Positions 52,437 through 62,256 are shown, counted from the first letter of the stretch. The stretch is DNA of 64,000 nucleotides from Candidatus Manganitrophus noduliformans (GCF_012184425.1 NZ_VTOW01000001.1:1426001-1490000); one strand, 5' to 3'. Made by a program: numbers and translations. Notes: a model not told the origin generated them from the letters alone.

Positions 52437-55211
52437 ATGAAACGGCGCTGGTGCGGTTTTTTTCTCTTTTTTTTGATGCTGGGGTGGGTCATAGCGGCGG
52501 GTGCGCAGACGCCGCTCTTCTCGGATGACTTCAACCGGACCGGAAGCAACCTGGGACCGAATTGGTCTGCCGTCGTCGGAAGCTTCTCGACCGATGGGAC
52601 GCAGGCGGTCTCCCAGTCGGGTCAGAACTGGGCAAAGGTGACCGCCGCCATCGGAACCGACGATTACCAGGTCGAAGCGCGCATCACCCCGCCGGCCGGG
52701 AGCAATTATACCGGTCTGGTGGCGAGGGGGGATGCCGGGTTTTTCTATATGGATCTATACGCTGCTCAGATCGACGTGGTGAGGCAGACGATCAATCTCT
52801 ATCGCCGCAACGGCGGGGGCTGGACCTTTCTGAGGGGGATGCCGGCCCCGGGGGGGATCGTTGCGGGAACCGCTTACCTGTTGGCGATGAAAGTCTCCGG
52901 AAGCAATCCCGTTCAACTGGAAATTCTTTTCCAGGGAGCCCTTCTTTTTTCCTACAGCGACAGTGCCGCAAACCGCATCCTGAGCGGCGCTCCCGGAATT
53001 CAGAACTATAACAGCGGGGTGAGATATGACAACTTCGTCGTCTCTTCCTTGACCCCTCCCACCGGCAATCAGCCGCCGGTCGCCTCTTTTTCGGCCAGCC
53101 CCACGTCGGGGACCGCGCCGTTGTCGGTCTCCTTTAATGCCTCGGCTTCTTCCGATCCGGATGGCTCGATCGCGACCTTCTCCTGGAATTTCGGGGATGG
53201 GACAACCGGGAGCGGCGTGACGACCGGGCATACTTATCAGACCGCCGGAACTTTCACAGCCACACTGACAGTGACCGACAACAGCGGCGCCCAGAACAGC
53301 ACGACGAGGACGATCTCGGTCCAATCTACGGGAGGAGGGGGAGGGGAGACGATCCTCTTCGAAGACAACTTCAACCGGACCGGAAGCACCCTGGGGACGA
53401 ACTGGCGGCTCGACGGGGGAAGTTTTTCGACCGACGGGACGATGGCCGTTTCGGGCGGCTCGGCCAACTGGGCGGGGGTAACGACGTCGATCGGCACCTC
53501 GGACTATGCAGTCGAGGCAATTCTGATCGTTCCGGCGGGGAGTTTCTACTCCGGGATTGCCGCGCGGGGAAAGAGCGCCGCGGTCAACAGCGACAACTAC
53601 AACCTCCAGATCAGCACCCAAGGCACCGTCAATCTCTACCGCCGAAACGCCGGCGTCTGGACGCTCCTTAGGTCGATGGCCGCGCCCGGCGGGATCGTGG
53701 CGGGGACCCCTTATAAACTCAAACTCAAAGTGAGCGGCGCGAACCCAACGAGCCTGGAGGTCTCATTTCAGGATGTCCTTCTCTTCACCTACGCCGACAA
53801 TTCCACCGGCCAGCTCTTTTCGGGCCAACCCGGGATCTCGAATTATAATGCCGGGGTGAAGTACGACCACTTCCGCGTGACGGGGCTCGGAGGCGGCGGC
53901 AATCAGAATCCGGTCGCCCGGTTCACCTGCACTCCCAGCAGCGGAGACGGGCCGCTGACGACGACTTGTGATGCGTCGGCGTCGTCCGATCCGGACGGCT
54001 CGATCGCGGGCTTCTCATGGAGCTTCGGCGATGGAACGACCGGAAGCGGTGTGACGACCGGCCATACCTATCAGAACAGCGGCAGTTATACGGTTACATT
54101 GGTCGTGACCGACACAATGGGAGGGCGGGGGACGGCGAGCGGAACGATCACCGTTAATCCGGCCACGGGAACGGGATGGACCGCTTCCAGGGTGCCCGGT
54201 GATTTAAAGGGGGTCCACTTCGTCGATCGAAACATCGGCTGGGCCACCGGAATGGATCTGGGAATCTTCAAAACGACGGATGGCGGGAAGAGCTGGACGA
54301 AGCAGACGAACATCGTCTGGAAGAGCACCCCTCCGGAGATCCTCCCCGACGTATATGATGTGTTCTTCATCAACAGCCAGGTCGGTTGGGTTGCCGGATG
54401 GCCGGAGCTGATTCTGGGGACCACCGACGGCGGGGCGACCTGGCGGGAGCAGCACCTCAACCGCGCTTACACCACCCCGACGAATTACTGTGAGGCGTTT
54501 GACGCGGCCGGGACCTGTCTGAGGAAAAAAGGGCCGTACATGCGCCGCGTCCGCTTTGCCGATGTGTCGAACGGCTGGGTGGTCGGGCGGTACGGCTACA
54601 TCTTTAGGACGACGAACGGCGGAACGACCTGGACGTTCATCCGGCAGAACTGGCCCCTTCCGGTTCCCTGTCCGCCACGGACCGCGTACACCCCTCATTG
54701 GTTCGGTCTCGATATGGTGAGCACGAATGAAATCTGGATCTCCGGCGGGATGGACGACGGGACCGGCTGTCCCGGTTGGAACCGAGTGATCGTTCACACC
54801 ACCGACGGCGGGGCGACCTGGATATATCAAAACGAGCTGCCGGAATTCGGCGGCCTTGGCGGGAGCGGCCGGTACCACGATCTTCATCTGATCGGCAATC
54901 TTGGCTGGGCGGTCGGCGAGATCGGGGCGGTCCTTCGGACGACCGACCATGGCGCCACCTGGAGGCAGGTGACGAACACCGGGGCCGGAAACATCTCGCT
55001 CTGGGGATTGGCTTTCCCCGATCCGCAGCATATCTGGATCGTCGGCACCGGCGGTCTAATTCTCCATAGCGCGGACGGCGGAACCACCTGGGTGAAGCAG
55101 GACGGCAACACCACAAACCGGCTTCACCGGGTTTCGTTTGTGGATGCTTTCTTCGGCTGGGCGGCGGGACATCTGGGGGTGATCACCCGAACGACGAGCG
55201 GAGGGCGCTAA
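52437..55211 (+). CDS. exported LamG-like/PKD/Ycf48-like protein
   Basis: The 924-residue exported protein (signal to AAGAQ, about residue 24) contains a duplicated pair: a laminin-G-like domain (about 27-205, FSDDFNRTGSNLGPNWS) plus PKD domain (about 212-297, ASSDPDGSIATFSWNFGDG), then again 302-485 and 490-576 with near-identical wording. From about 580 to the end is a BNR/Ycf48-type propeller with blades like GWATGMDLGIFKTTDGGKSWTKQ. Such proteins are adhesins or glycan-binding surface factors. It overlaps the convergent yqgE by 4 bases. Confidence 0.87.
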   Translation: MKRRWCGFFLFFLMLGWVIAAGAQTPLFSDDFNRTGSNLGPNWSAVVGSFSTDGTQAVSQSGQNWAKVTAAIGTDDYQVEARITPPAGSNYTGLVARGDAGFFYMDLYAAQIDVVRQTINLYRRNGGGWTFLRGMPAPGGIVAGTAYLLAMKVSGSNPVQLEILFQGALLFSYSDSAANRILSGAPGIQNYNSGVRYDNFVVSSLTPPTGNQPPVASFSASPTSGTAPLSVSFNASASSDPDGSIATFSWNFGDGTTGSGVTTGHTYQTAGTFTATLTVTDNSGAQNSTTRTISVQSTGGGGGETILFEDNFNRTGSTLGTNWRLDGGSFSTDGTMAVSGGSANWAGVTTSIGTSDYAVEAILIVPAGSFYSGIAARGKSAAVNSDNYNLQISTQGTVNLYRRNAGVWTLLRSMAAPGGIVAGTPYKLKLKVSGANPTSLEVSFQDVLLFTYADNSTGQLFSGQPGISNYNAGVKYDHFRVTGLGGGGNQNPVARFTCTPSSGDGPLTTTCDASASSDPDGSIAGFSWSFGDGTTGSGVTTGHTYQNSGSYTVTLVVTDTMGGRGTASGTITVNPATGTGWTASRVPGDLKGVHFVDRNIGWATGMDLGIFKTTDGGKSWTKQTNIVWKSTPPEILPDVYDVFFINSQVGWVAGWPELILGTTDGGATWREQHLNRAYTTPTNYCEAFDAAGTCLRKKGPYMRRVRFADVSNGWVVGRYGYIFRTTNGGTTWTFIRQNWPLPVPCPPRTAYTPHWFGLDMVSTNEIWISGGMDDGTGCPGWNRVIVHTTDGGATWIYQNELPEFGGLGGSGRYHDLHLIGNLGWAVGEIGAVLRTTDHGATWRQVTNTGAGNISLWGLAFPDPQHIWIVGTGGLILHSADGGTTWVKQDGNTTNRLHRVSFVDAFFGWAAGHLGVITRTTSGGR

Positions 55212-55906
55212 TCCGACGACAGGGCCGGGGCGACGTATTCACCCCAAAAAGCAGGTTTTTGGGGGACCCCGACGCATGCGTCGCCCCTACAATTAACCCA
55301 CTGTTGTGAGGATCGCCGGAACATCTCCTCCCAAATCGAGGCGGTCTCCTCCTGGAACACGAGATCGGCATCCCCCGGCAGGATCCGCCAGTCGCCGCGA
55401 TCGATTTCGCCTTGAAGCTGACCCGGCGCCCAGCCGGCATAGCCGGAATAGACCCGAAAAGGATCTTTAGAATCGTCGTGCAAGAGGAGGTCGGTGAGTG
55501 TTTCAACCGGGGGGGCGACGTAGACTTTTTCAAAAACCGGAACGGCCGCTTCGGGCGGCTTCTCCGTCCGCAAAAGGAGGATCGTCACCTCCCGCTGAAC
55601 GGGCCCTCCGATAAAAAGGGTGTCAGGCCGTTTTTCAAATTTCTCGATCTCGGGAAAGGCGCGTGAGAGCGGCGTCCGTGTCGGCCGGTTGATGACCACC
55701 CCGACGCTCCCTCCCGGTCCGTGCTGTGTGATCAGCACGACCGTCTTCGAAAAATTCGGGTCGAGCAACCGGAGATCGGCGACGAGGAAGACCCCTTTCT
55801 TGATTTTCGTTTGTTGCCGCGCAGCGAGAAGGGAGGGGGGCGTCGCCGTGACGAAGAGCGTCGAGAGCAGAAGGGATAAAGAGATCATCCGATACCAGCT
55901 AGACAT
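55208..55906 (-). CDS. exported YqgE/AlgH-family protein
   Basis: The DUF179 core is clear: GVFLVADLRLLDPNFSKTVVLI, GSVGVVINRPT, FIGGPVQREV, YSGYAGWAPGQLQGEI. Usual YqgE proteins are cytosolic and about 187 residues; this one has a signal peptide (MISLSLLLSTLFVTATPPSLLA) and about 232 residues. The C-terminal tail CRGDACVG is read from a palindromic repeat remnant (55271-55290). ATG 55906 is used because AAAAAGGAC precedes it. It ends a signalling operon. Confidence 0.85.
   Translation of the reverse strand: MSSWYRMISLSLLLSTLFVTATPPSLLAARQQTKIKKGVFLVADLRLLDPNFSKTVVLITQHGPGGSVGVVINRPTRTPLSRAFPEIEKFEKRPDTLFIGGPVQREVTILLLRTEKPPEAAVPVFEKVYVAPPVETLTDLLLHDDSKDPFRVYSGYAGWAPGQLQGEIDRGDWRILPGDADLVFQEETASIWEEMFRRSSQQWVNCRGDACVGVPQKPAFWGEYVAPALSSD
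55271..55290. repeat. palindromic element remnant inside yqgE
   Basis: GACGCATGCGTCGCCCCTAC (55271-55290) equals the centre and right arm of the 43231 palindrome; the left arm is degenerate (GGGGGACCCC). Confidence 0.75.
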
Positions 55907-55923
55907 GTCCTTTTTCTCTTGGG

Positions 55924-57150
55924 TCAGCCGACTATCTGCGCGGCTGAAAAGCTCTCGCTCGCCCACTCCAATGCCTTTCGATAGAGCGGGGGGATTTTTT
56001 CTTCATCGATTTTTTTCCAGGCGGCCAGCTCCGAGAATCGATTCCACTCCCCCTGTTCATAGGAGCGCATCAATTCATAAATGTCGCCCAGCGGCCCTTT
56101 TTCTCCCATCAGGGCGGCCTTGATATCTTCGGCGATCGGCATCTCGACGAGGATGTCGAGAAGCGGCCGGTCGACGATGGCATCGATCAAGGAGAACATC
56201 CCCATCAGAAAGAGATCCTGTGCGCGTTCGGAGAGGCGGACCATCGGCGCCAGCTCCTCCATGTATCTTCCCCTCAAGATCGCTTGAAAGACCAACTCGT
56301 TCGGTTTGTCTTTCGCCATATTCGAGAGGGAGATGAACGAAGCCCAACGCTTGAAATCGCTCTCGCCCAACATGACGAGGGCATGTTTGATCGAGCGAAT
56401 TTCGACCCGCCAGCCGAAAAAGGCGGAGTTGATATAACGTAGAAGTTTGTATGAGAGCGACATCTCCATCTTCATGATCTCTTCGACCTTTTCGTAGTCG
56501 AGGTCGGGCCGATGGATTTCCTGGAGGATTCGAAGGTAATTGACTTTGAAGCCGGGAATCTCCTTCCCTGAAATAATGGTCGGCTTGCTGAAGAAAAAGC
56601 CTTGGAAATAGCTGTATCCCATCTCCATCGCTTCTTGAAGCGTCTCGCGTGTTTCCACCTTTTCCGCCGCAAGGCGGATCCCCCGGGGAGCATATCGTTC
56701 GATCAGCCGCTTCTGCTCATCTTTCTTCGTCGTCAAGAAGTCGATCTTGAGAATATCGGCCATCTCCACCAGCGGCTTGTATCGCTCCTCGTCGATGAAG
56801 TCGTCGAGGGCGATCAGGTATCCCGCTTGCTTCAATTTTCGGCAGGCGGCGATGACCTCCCGATCGGGCTCGACCGTTTCCAAGATCTCAACCACCGTCA
56901 TTTCCCGGGGGAGCAGGGCGATGTAGCCGTTGACGAGCATCCCACGGCTGGTGTTGATGAAGGCCTTTTTCCCTCCCGTGATGGTATCAATTCCAAGGAT
57001 AAAGAAGCTGTCGAGGGCGACTTTGCTCGAGGCGTGTTCAACGTCGGTGTGGTTGAAAATATTTTCAAGGCCGGACCGGAAGAGGAGTTCGTATGCGTAG
57101 ACCTGCTGTTGCCGATCGAAAATCGGCTGGCGGGCGATAAAGATTTCCAC
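55924..57150 (-). CDS. degenerate-EAL plus HDOD signalling protein
   Basis: The 408 residues join an EAL-like domain (1-200; the EAL motif reads YELLFR, as in the catalytically dead YuxH/CdgJ family) to an HDOD domain (about 205-395, MSLSYKLLRYINSAFFGWRVEIRSIKHALVMLG). Such proteins bind cyclic-di-GMP or partners and do not hydrolyse it. It lies between the Zn-ribbon regulator and yqgE in the GGDEF operon. Confidence 0.92.
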   Translation of the reverse strand: MEIFIARQPIFDRQQQVYAYELLFRSGLENIFNHTDVEHASSKVALDSFFILGIDTITGGKKAFINTSRGMLVNGYIALLPREMTVVEILETVEPDREVIAACRKLKQAGYLIALDDFIDEERYKPLVEMADILKIDFLTTKKDEQKRLIERYAPRGIRLAAEKVETRETLQEAMEMGYSYFQGFFFSKPTIISGKEIPGFKVNYLRILQEIHRPDLDYEKVEEIMKMEMSLSYKLLRYINSAFFGWRVEIRSIKHALVMLGESDFKRWASFISLSNMAKDKPNELVFQAILRGRYMEELAPMVRLSERAQDLFLMGMFSLIDAIVDRPLLDILVEMPIAEDIKAALMGEKGPLGDIYELMRSYEQGEWNRFSELAAWKKIDEEKIPPLYRKALEWASESFSAAQIVG

Positions 57151-57206
57151 CGCTTACCTCCAGGACCGTTTCAAGGGATACCATGGAACCGGAGAGGGGT
57201 CAAGCC

Positions 57207-57557
57207 TTAAGTCGGATCGACCTTCCCGCTTTCTAGCCCCCCCTCGATTCGAAAGGCGGGTGGGGAAATCCCTTCATGCCGGCATTGGGGGCATCGGCTG
57301 GGACTCGAAAATTTTCGACGATCGGAAAAGGTGAACTGACATTGATTACAAAAAGAAGGGGCGATGATCAGCCGCTTCGGCGGCCGCACGCTCTTCGCCA
57401 CGTGCTCCAGATGGCCGATGATCTCTTTCTCGGTGGCGCGCAGGCGCTTCGAGAGATCGCGCGCGGTCATCATCCGGCTTTCCAATTCGACCATGATTTT
57501 TTTTCGGAGGGTCTCCGAGGCGGGACGGTTGGACGAGGGGAGGTTTCGATCGGTCAT
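57207..57557 (-). CDS. winged-helix regulator with zinc ribbon
   Basis: A 116-residue archaeal-like predicted regulator: helix-turn-helix KKIMVELESRMMTARDLSKRLRATEKEIIGHLEH in pattern (about 18-55), then a zinc ribbon with C70, C73 (CNQC) and C89, C92 (CPQC). The layout matches COG3357-type proteins. It overlaps the GGDEF-EAL gene by 4 bases and is translated with it. Confidence 0.82.
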   Translation of the reverse strand: MTDRNLPSSNRPASETLRKKIMVELESRMMTARDLSKRLRATEKEIIGHLEHVAKSVRPPKRLIIAPSFCNQCQFTFSDRRKFSSPSRCPQCRHEGISPPAFRIEGGLESGKVDPT

Positions 57558-59593
57558 CGAACGGCCTCCGGCGGAGGAGGGGAGAGGATCGCTTGCGGCT
57601 TTCCGAACAGAAAACCTTGCGCAAAATGAATCTCCATCTCCCGCACGATGCTCAATTCCTCTTCGGTTTCAATCCCCTCGGCAATGATTCCGGAGGGCTC
57701 ATGATTCCGCAGCGCCCCGACCAACTCTTTGAGAAACTGGCGGAACACCTTCGATTCGACCGCCTGGAGGATGGCCGATCGGTCGATTTTGATGTAGTCG
57801 GGAACGAGCTGGGAGATAAAGGGAAGGGAGACAAAACTGGCTCCGAAATCATCCATGGCAAATTTAAATCCTTGTTCTTTCCAGCTTCGAGCGATTTGCA
57901 GGCGTTGGTCGATATTATGGAGGGCCTCCGATTCGGAGATCTCCAAAATGACTTCGACGTCTGGGGGTTTGGAAATCAGGCCGACCTGATCGAGGAGGTT
58001 GAAATCGACATTGATGAAGACGCGCTGAAGCCGGAGCCGTTGCGCCGCCTTGAGCTGCAATTGAAAACAGATCCGTTTTAACTCGCTCAACTGGCCGATC
58101 GCCTGATACTTTTTGAAAAGTTCAGCGATGCTTAACTTTCCCTGAGGATCGCGGCTGAGCGCTTCATACCCGATGATCCGATGGGAGGAGATCTCGATCA
58201 CCGGTTGAAAGACGGTCGTCACCGCGTTTTCATCCAGATCATACTCTTTGTCCCCGATGTGGATCTTATCTCCCCCCTTTTTGGCGATGTAGAGGGAGCG
58301 GTCGGCCATGCTGATCAATTCGTCGACCGTCCGGCCGTGTTCGGGATAAAGGGAGATGCCGATGCTGACGTCGAGGGGAATATCCGCTTCATTCCCAATT
58401 TTGAGAATTCCTTCCCTGATCCGGTTCGCCGCCGTGAGAACCCCGTCACGGGTTGCTTTCGAAAGGACCACCACGATCTCATCTCCTCCCCAACGGAAGA
58501 TTAAATCGATGCCGCGGGTGGAGTCAAGGATGCTTAACGCCACCGCCTTCAACATGCGATCGCCGACCTGATGGCCCAAGGTGTCGTTCAGTACTTTAAA
58601 GAAATCGAGGTCGCACATTAAAATTGCGACGGGATATTTCTCCCGGTTCGCCCGTGCGATTTCATCTTCGGCCCGCTGGTCGAAGTAGCGCCGGTTGTAG
58701 AGGCCGGTGAGGGAGTCCCGGATGGCTTGCTCCTGCAGCGCCTTCTCGTTCCGCCGGCGCTCGGTGATATCGCGGAAGCTCCAGACGCGGCCGCTCGTCT
58801 TCTCGATCTGTTGCGGCTTGGAATAACGCTCGAAGATTTTTCCATCTTTGAATTCAAGGATATCGTAACTCTCCGCCTCCGGTTGAGCATAAAGCTCCCG
58901 GATTTTGGCGATGAACTGTTCCGGCTCCTTCAATTGCCCGAGGACATAGTTGATGGATTGGTTATCGTCTTGGGAAGCGATAATCTCGCGGGGGATCTGC
59001 CACATATCGACGAATTTTCGGTTAAATGTTCTGATTTTTCCCGTCTGGTCGACCACGAGGAGTCCGTCGGTCGTCGACTCCAAGGCGGCGTTCACCAATG
59101 AAAGAGCGGTCTTCAGCTCCTCTTCTTTTTGTATTCGATCGCGCATTTTATTTTCAAGATCTTTGCCGGTCGTTTCAACTGTTCCAGCATGCTCCGAGAT
59201 CGATTGCTCCATCTTTCTGAGAAGCTGTCGATTTTCTTCTTTCGTTGCCTCTGCCCGGTGTCGCGCCGATCCCCATGCGACTGAAAGAGAGGTGATTAAA
59301 AAGGCTTTGAAGAAGAACCACTCGGATGTTGGAAGAGGGTCGCTTGGGGGGGTGAGACCTCCGTGAAGAAGCATGGATGAAAAGGAGGCGAGGAGACCCG
59401 GTCCGACCCCTCCGTACCAGGTGCTGACGATGGTGGCTGCAGAGAAAAGAAGGAAGGAAACCTCTCGACCGATCAGGGGGATCAAAGTCGTTTTGAGAGG
59501 AAAGGAAACGGCAACGACGGCAAGAGCAAAGCCGTAGCGATAGACCGAATTTTTACAAATCGTCATTTTTGTTGAGCGGACATAAGTCGCCAA
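57554..59593 (-). CDS. membrane GGDEF-EAL cyclic-di-GMP protein
   Basis: The 679-residue protein has a DUF4118-like membrane part (about 15-110), a PAS domain (about 165-285), a GGDEF domain with signature WGGDEIVVV and an EAL domain with YEALSRD and the C-terminal EGIETEEEL. Both domains could be active, so it may make or degrade cyclic-di-GMP. The start is uncertain: TTG 59593 would leave a leader of only a few bases, ATG 59566 would leave about 30, and neither has a good binding site. It heads the four-gene signalling operon. Confidence 0.92.
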   Translation of the reverse strand: MATYVRSTKMTICKNSVYRYGFALAVVAVSFPLKTTLIPLIGREVSFLLFSAATIVSTWYGGVGPGLLASFSSMLLHGGLTPPSDPLPTSEWFFFKAFLITSLSVAWGSARHRAEATKEENRQLLRKMEQSISEHAGTVETTGKDLENKMRDRIQKEEELKTALSLVNAALESTTDGLLVVDQTGKIRTFNRKFVDMWQIPREIIASQDDNQSINYVLGQLKEPEQFIAKIRELYAQPEAESYDILEFKDGKIFERYSKPQQIEKTSGRVWSFRDITERRRNEKALQEQAIRDSLTGLYNRRYFDQRAEDEIARANREKYPVAILMCDLDFFKVLNDTLGHQVGDRMLKAVALSILDSTRGIDLIFRWGGDEIVVVLSKATRDGVLTAANRIREGILKIGNEADIPLDVSIGISLYPEHGRTVDELISMADRSLYIAKKGGDKIHIGDKEYDLDENAVTTVFQPVIEISSHRIIGYEALSRDPQGKLSIAELFKKYQAIGQLSELKRICFQLQLKAAQRLRLQRVFINVDFNLLDQVGLISKPPDVEVILEISESEALHNIDQRLQIARSWKEQGFKFAMDDFGASFVSLPFISQLVPDYIKIDRSAILQAVESKVFRQFLKELVGALRNHEPSGIIAEGIETEEELSIVREMEIHFAQGFLFGKPQAILSPPPPEAVR

Positions 59594-59604
59594 TTGTTTT
59601 TTTA

Positions 59605-59632
59605 AGTATATCGGCTAAAGCTGTTTCGTCAA
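59605..59632 (-). promoter_or_regulatory. promoter of the GGDEF-EAL operon
   Basis: On the minus strand TTGACG (59627-59632) and TATACT (59605-59610) are 16 bp apart, just before the first gene. Confidence 0.65.
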
Positions 59633-59975
59633 GGAACGAGGGGAGAGGCGCTGCTGATGGAAAATTCATTGCGAGCAATTGGCCGCTTAAAAAACAAGTT
59701 TTTGATCGATCAAGGGGTAAAATGGAAGTGAACCGGCCGTATGGAGCGGTTCTGATTCCACGAGTAAGATCTCCTCAATGTGAATTAGATCGACTCTTTC
59801 TTCCAATCTTTATGACAAATTGCGCTTTTTCGTTGAATCCTGTGAAACATTATTCTATAGTGATGCGCAACTAAGGAAGACGATGGTCGTCTTGACGGGA
59901 TCTGGTGTAGAAACGAAGCGGGGATGAAGAATGCGACACGCGATGGTCCGCTTTGTTCTTTACTTCGGCCTTAGG
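59633..59975. other. gene-free spacer
   Basis: No supported gene is seen between the GGDEF promoter and the tRNA terminator. Short open frames have no binding site or family features, and base composition is lower in G+C than the flanks. Confidence 0.5.
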
Positions 59976-60005
59976 AAACAAAAAAGGCTAGCTTTTCAGC
60001 TAACC
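59976..60005 (-). terminator. tRNA-fMet terminator
   Basis: On the minus strand GGTTAGCT (60005-59998) pairs with AGCTAGCC (59993-59986), one mismatch, followed by TTTTTTGTTT. It lies about 35 bases after the tRNA 3' end. Confidence 0.75.
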
Positions 60006-60040
60006 TCTATATCAAATAATTTAAAATTTGCCGGTTTAGT

Positions 60041-60117
<77 letters not shown>

Positions 60118-60122
60118 ACTGC

Positions 60123-60151
60123 ATCCTAACAGACGGGGATAGTGAAGTCAA
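60123..60151 (-). promoter_or_regulatory. tRNA-fMet promoter
   Basis: On the minus strand TTGACT (60146-60151) and TAGGAT (60123-60128) are 17 bp apart, with the tRNA 5' end 6 bases downstream of the -10. Confidence 0.68.
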
Positions 60152-60174
60152 GGTTGAATCTCTGAGGAGGAGAC

Positions 60175-61551
60175 ATGAAGCGCGTTCCATCCCTGACATT
60201 CGATTTCAAAAACATGATGACCGACCAGATCGGACCGGTGCACGGCATGGGAGAAGAGGAATGCGCGCGCGCCTTTCCTCTGTTGGATGATGTTTACCGC
60301 ACATTTCGGGAGAGCCGAAACAAAGGGAACCTGGCGTTCCTGGATCTCCCCTATCAACCGACAGAGAAAATCAAGGCACTCGCCAAAAAGGTCCAAGGCC
60401 GGTTCGAGAACTTTGTTCTTCTTGGAATCGGCGGATCGGCGCTGGGGCCGATCGCCATCCAACAGGCGCTCCATTCCCCCTATTATAATCTCCTCTCGAA
60501 AAAAGAGCGGGGCGGGCCGAGGATGTTCTTCCTCGACAATGTCGATCCGACCGAAGTGGCCTCTCTTCTTGAGGTGCTCGATCCCTCCAAGACCGCGGTC
60601 AACGTGGTAACGAAGTCGGGGGGGACGATCGAGACGCTGGCGCAGTTCCTGATCTTTCAAAAGTGGATTTACAAGAAGGTTGGGAAAGAGAAGGGAGCGG
60701 CCCATTTCATTGTCACCACCGATCCCAAAAAAGGAACGCTGCGTGAAATCGCCCAAAAAGAAGGATATGCGACCCTCGAAATCCCGGAGCCGGTCGGCGG
60801 GCGGTTTTCCGTCTTAACGCCGGTAGGGCTCTTCCCGGCGGCGGTTTCCGGGATCGACATCGATCTGATGTTGCAAGGGGCGGCCGACCTGGATCAGGAG
60901 TTTCAAAAAGTTCCTCCCCACGAAAACGCCGCGGTTTGGGGGGCCTTCGTGCATCATTGGGCCTACTTGATCAAGCGCCGGAATATCCTGGTGCTGATGC
61001 CCTATTCGGAGGGATTGGTGGGAGTGGCTCAGTGGTTTGTACAGCTCTGGGCCGAAAGCTTAGGAAAGGAAAAGGATATCAGCGGCAAGCGGATTTCCGT
61101 CGGGCAGACCCCGGTGGTCGCGGTCGGGGCCACCGATCAACACTCTCAGCTTCAACTCTACATGGAGGGGCCGGTTGATAAGACGATTCAGTTTCTCGTT
61201 GTCGGATCGTTCGGGAAGGATCTCCCCTTTCCGACGGTTCGGTCCGACACCCCGATCGGGCTGCTTGCCGGTCACACGTTGGGAAGTCTTTTGAAGATCG
61301 AACAGCGCGCGATTGAAGCGTCGCTTGTGGAGTCGGGGCGGCCGAATTGTAAACTCATCGTCCCGGAGATCAACCCCTATTATTTGGGGGCTCTTTTTTA
61401 TTTCTTTGAATTTCAGACCGCTTTTGCAGGGAAGCTCTACGGAATCAATCCGTTCGATCAGCCGGGTGTGGAGGCGGGGAAAAGGATCATTCATAAATTG
61501 TTGAAGGAAGAAGGACAGAACCGCACCAAAGAGACCTCCAAGCGACGCTGA
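60175..61551 (+). CDS. pgi: glucose-6-phosphate isomerase
   Basis: Interconverts glucose- and fructose-6-phosphate. The 458 residues show the SIS fold, GIGGSALGPIAIQQAL, VTKSGGTIETLAQF (phosphate site), GGRFSVLTPVGLFPAA and the C-terminal HTLGSLLKIEQRA with catalytic residues. It is shorter than the E. coli enzyme (549) and matches the short bacterial group. CTGAGGAGGAGAC precedes ATG 60175. Confidence 0.95.
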   Translation: MKRVPSLTFDFKNMMTDQIGPVHGMGEEECARAFPLLDDVYRTFRESRNKGNLAFLDLPYQPTEKIKALAKKVQGRFENFVLLGIGGSALGPIAIQQALHSPYYNLLSKKERGGPRMFFLDNVDPTEVASLLEVLDPSKTAVNVVTKSGGTIETLAQFLIFQKWIYKKVGKEKGAAHFIVTTDPKKGTLREIAQKEGYATLEIPEPVGGRFSVLTPVGLFPAAVSGIDIDLMLQGAADLDQEFQKVPPHENAAVWGAFVHHWAYLIKRRNILVLMPYSEGLVGVAQWFVQLWAESLGKEKDISGKRISVGQTPVVAVGATDQHSQLQLYMEGPVDKTIQFLVVGSFGKDLPFPTVRSDTPIGLLAGHTLGSLLKIEQRAIEASLVESGRPNCKLIVPEINPYYLGALFYFFEFQTAFAGKLYGINPFDQPGVEAGKRIIHKLLKEEGQNRTKETSKRR

Positions 61552-61566
61552 GCCGGGGGTCTGTTC

Positions 61567-61605
61567 GTCTGCCGCGCTCGCCGACGGTACAGCGGCGCGG
61601 CAGAC
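61567..61605. repeat. palindrome between convergent genes
   Basis: GTCTGCCGCGC (61567-61577) and GCGCGGCAGAC (61595-61605) are perfect 11-base inverted arms. There is no T run. It may be a bidirectional terminator or an intergenic palindrome of another type than the GTAGGGGCG family. Confidence 0.55.
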
Positions 61606-61644
61606 ATAAGGCGAACGGATTCAGACGCCTCGTTGACGGAAAAC

Positions 61645-62256
61645 CTATTTTATCTTCTTGGGATCTTGATAGACCATCAGATGGGCGTAAGGGGTTCCAT
61701 CCCACATCACATAGGTGCCGAGCTTGTTCGGCATGGACGGAATTCCGGATGTTTTCGAATCCAACGGCCATAGGAGCATCCAGTGGGGAGGCTCCTCGAT
61801 TGGTGTTGCCCCCGCTTCATTTTTCATGAGAATCTTTCCGTCCTTTTCAAAGTGCCAACCCCCGCGCGCCATGTAGGCGACACCCGGCGCGGTATTGGTC
61901 GGGTTGGGCGCCCCGCTCATCAGATCATTGATCCATTTGCCCGATTGCTCATCGTAACAAATGGGATCGGGCACCGGCATTCCATCGACATCGGGAATAC
62001 AAGTAAAGCCGTTGGTTCCCTTCTTCGCCTCGACCATCTTGCCGTCCGCGCCCGGCACCATGATCGTCGCATCTTTTGAGATATGGCCGGGCGCGGCGCT
62101 CAGTGCCAGCTTGACCAACTGCTTTTGAGACATCTCCTTGATTCCCTTTTTCCCCTTCTTTCCTCCCCCCTTTTCCTTCTCCGCGGCATCAAGAGAAAGG
62201 GTAAAACTGAAAGCGAGTGCGACGATACCGATTGCAATGAGAAGACGCTTCATCAT
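61645..62256 (-). CDS. conserved secreted protein of unknown function
   Basis: The 203-residue protein has a signal peptide (IAIGIVALAFSFTLSLDAA), a Lys/Gly-rich patch (EKGGGKKGKKG) and a globular domain with GTNGFTCIPDVDGMPVPDPICYD, VAYMARGGWHFEKDG, PPHWMLLWPLD and YVMWDGTPYAHLMV. The pattern GTNGxTCxPD...PxCxD...YVMWxGTPYAHLM recurs in proteobacterial hypothetical proteins. The two Cys probably form a disulfide. Function is unknown. Confidence 0.82.
   Translation of the reverse strand: MMKRLLIAIGIVALAFSFTLSLDAAEKEKGGGKKGKKGIKEMSQKQLVKLALSAAPGHISKDATIMVPGADGKMVEAKKGTNGFTCIPDVDGMPVPDPICYDEQSGKWINDLMSGAPNPTNTAPGVAYMARGGWHFEKDGKILMKNEAGATPIEEPPHWMLLWPLDSKTSGIPSMPNKLGTYVMWDGTPYAHLMVYQDPKKIK

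Noticed and set aside
59569-59874. 101-codon plus-strand frame in the gene-free spacer
   Set aside because: No family features or binding site, and it starts within the opposite gene.
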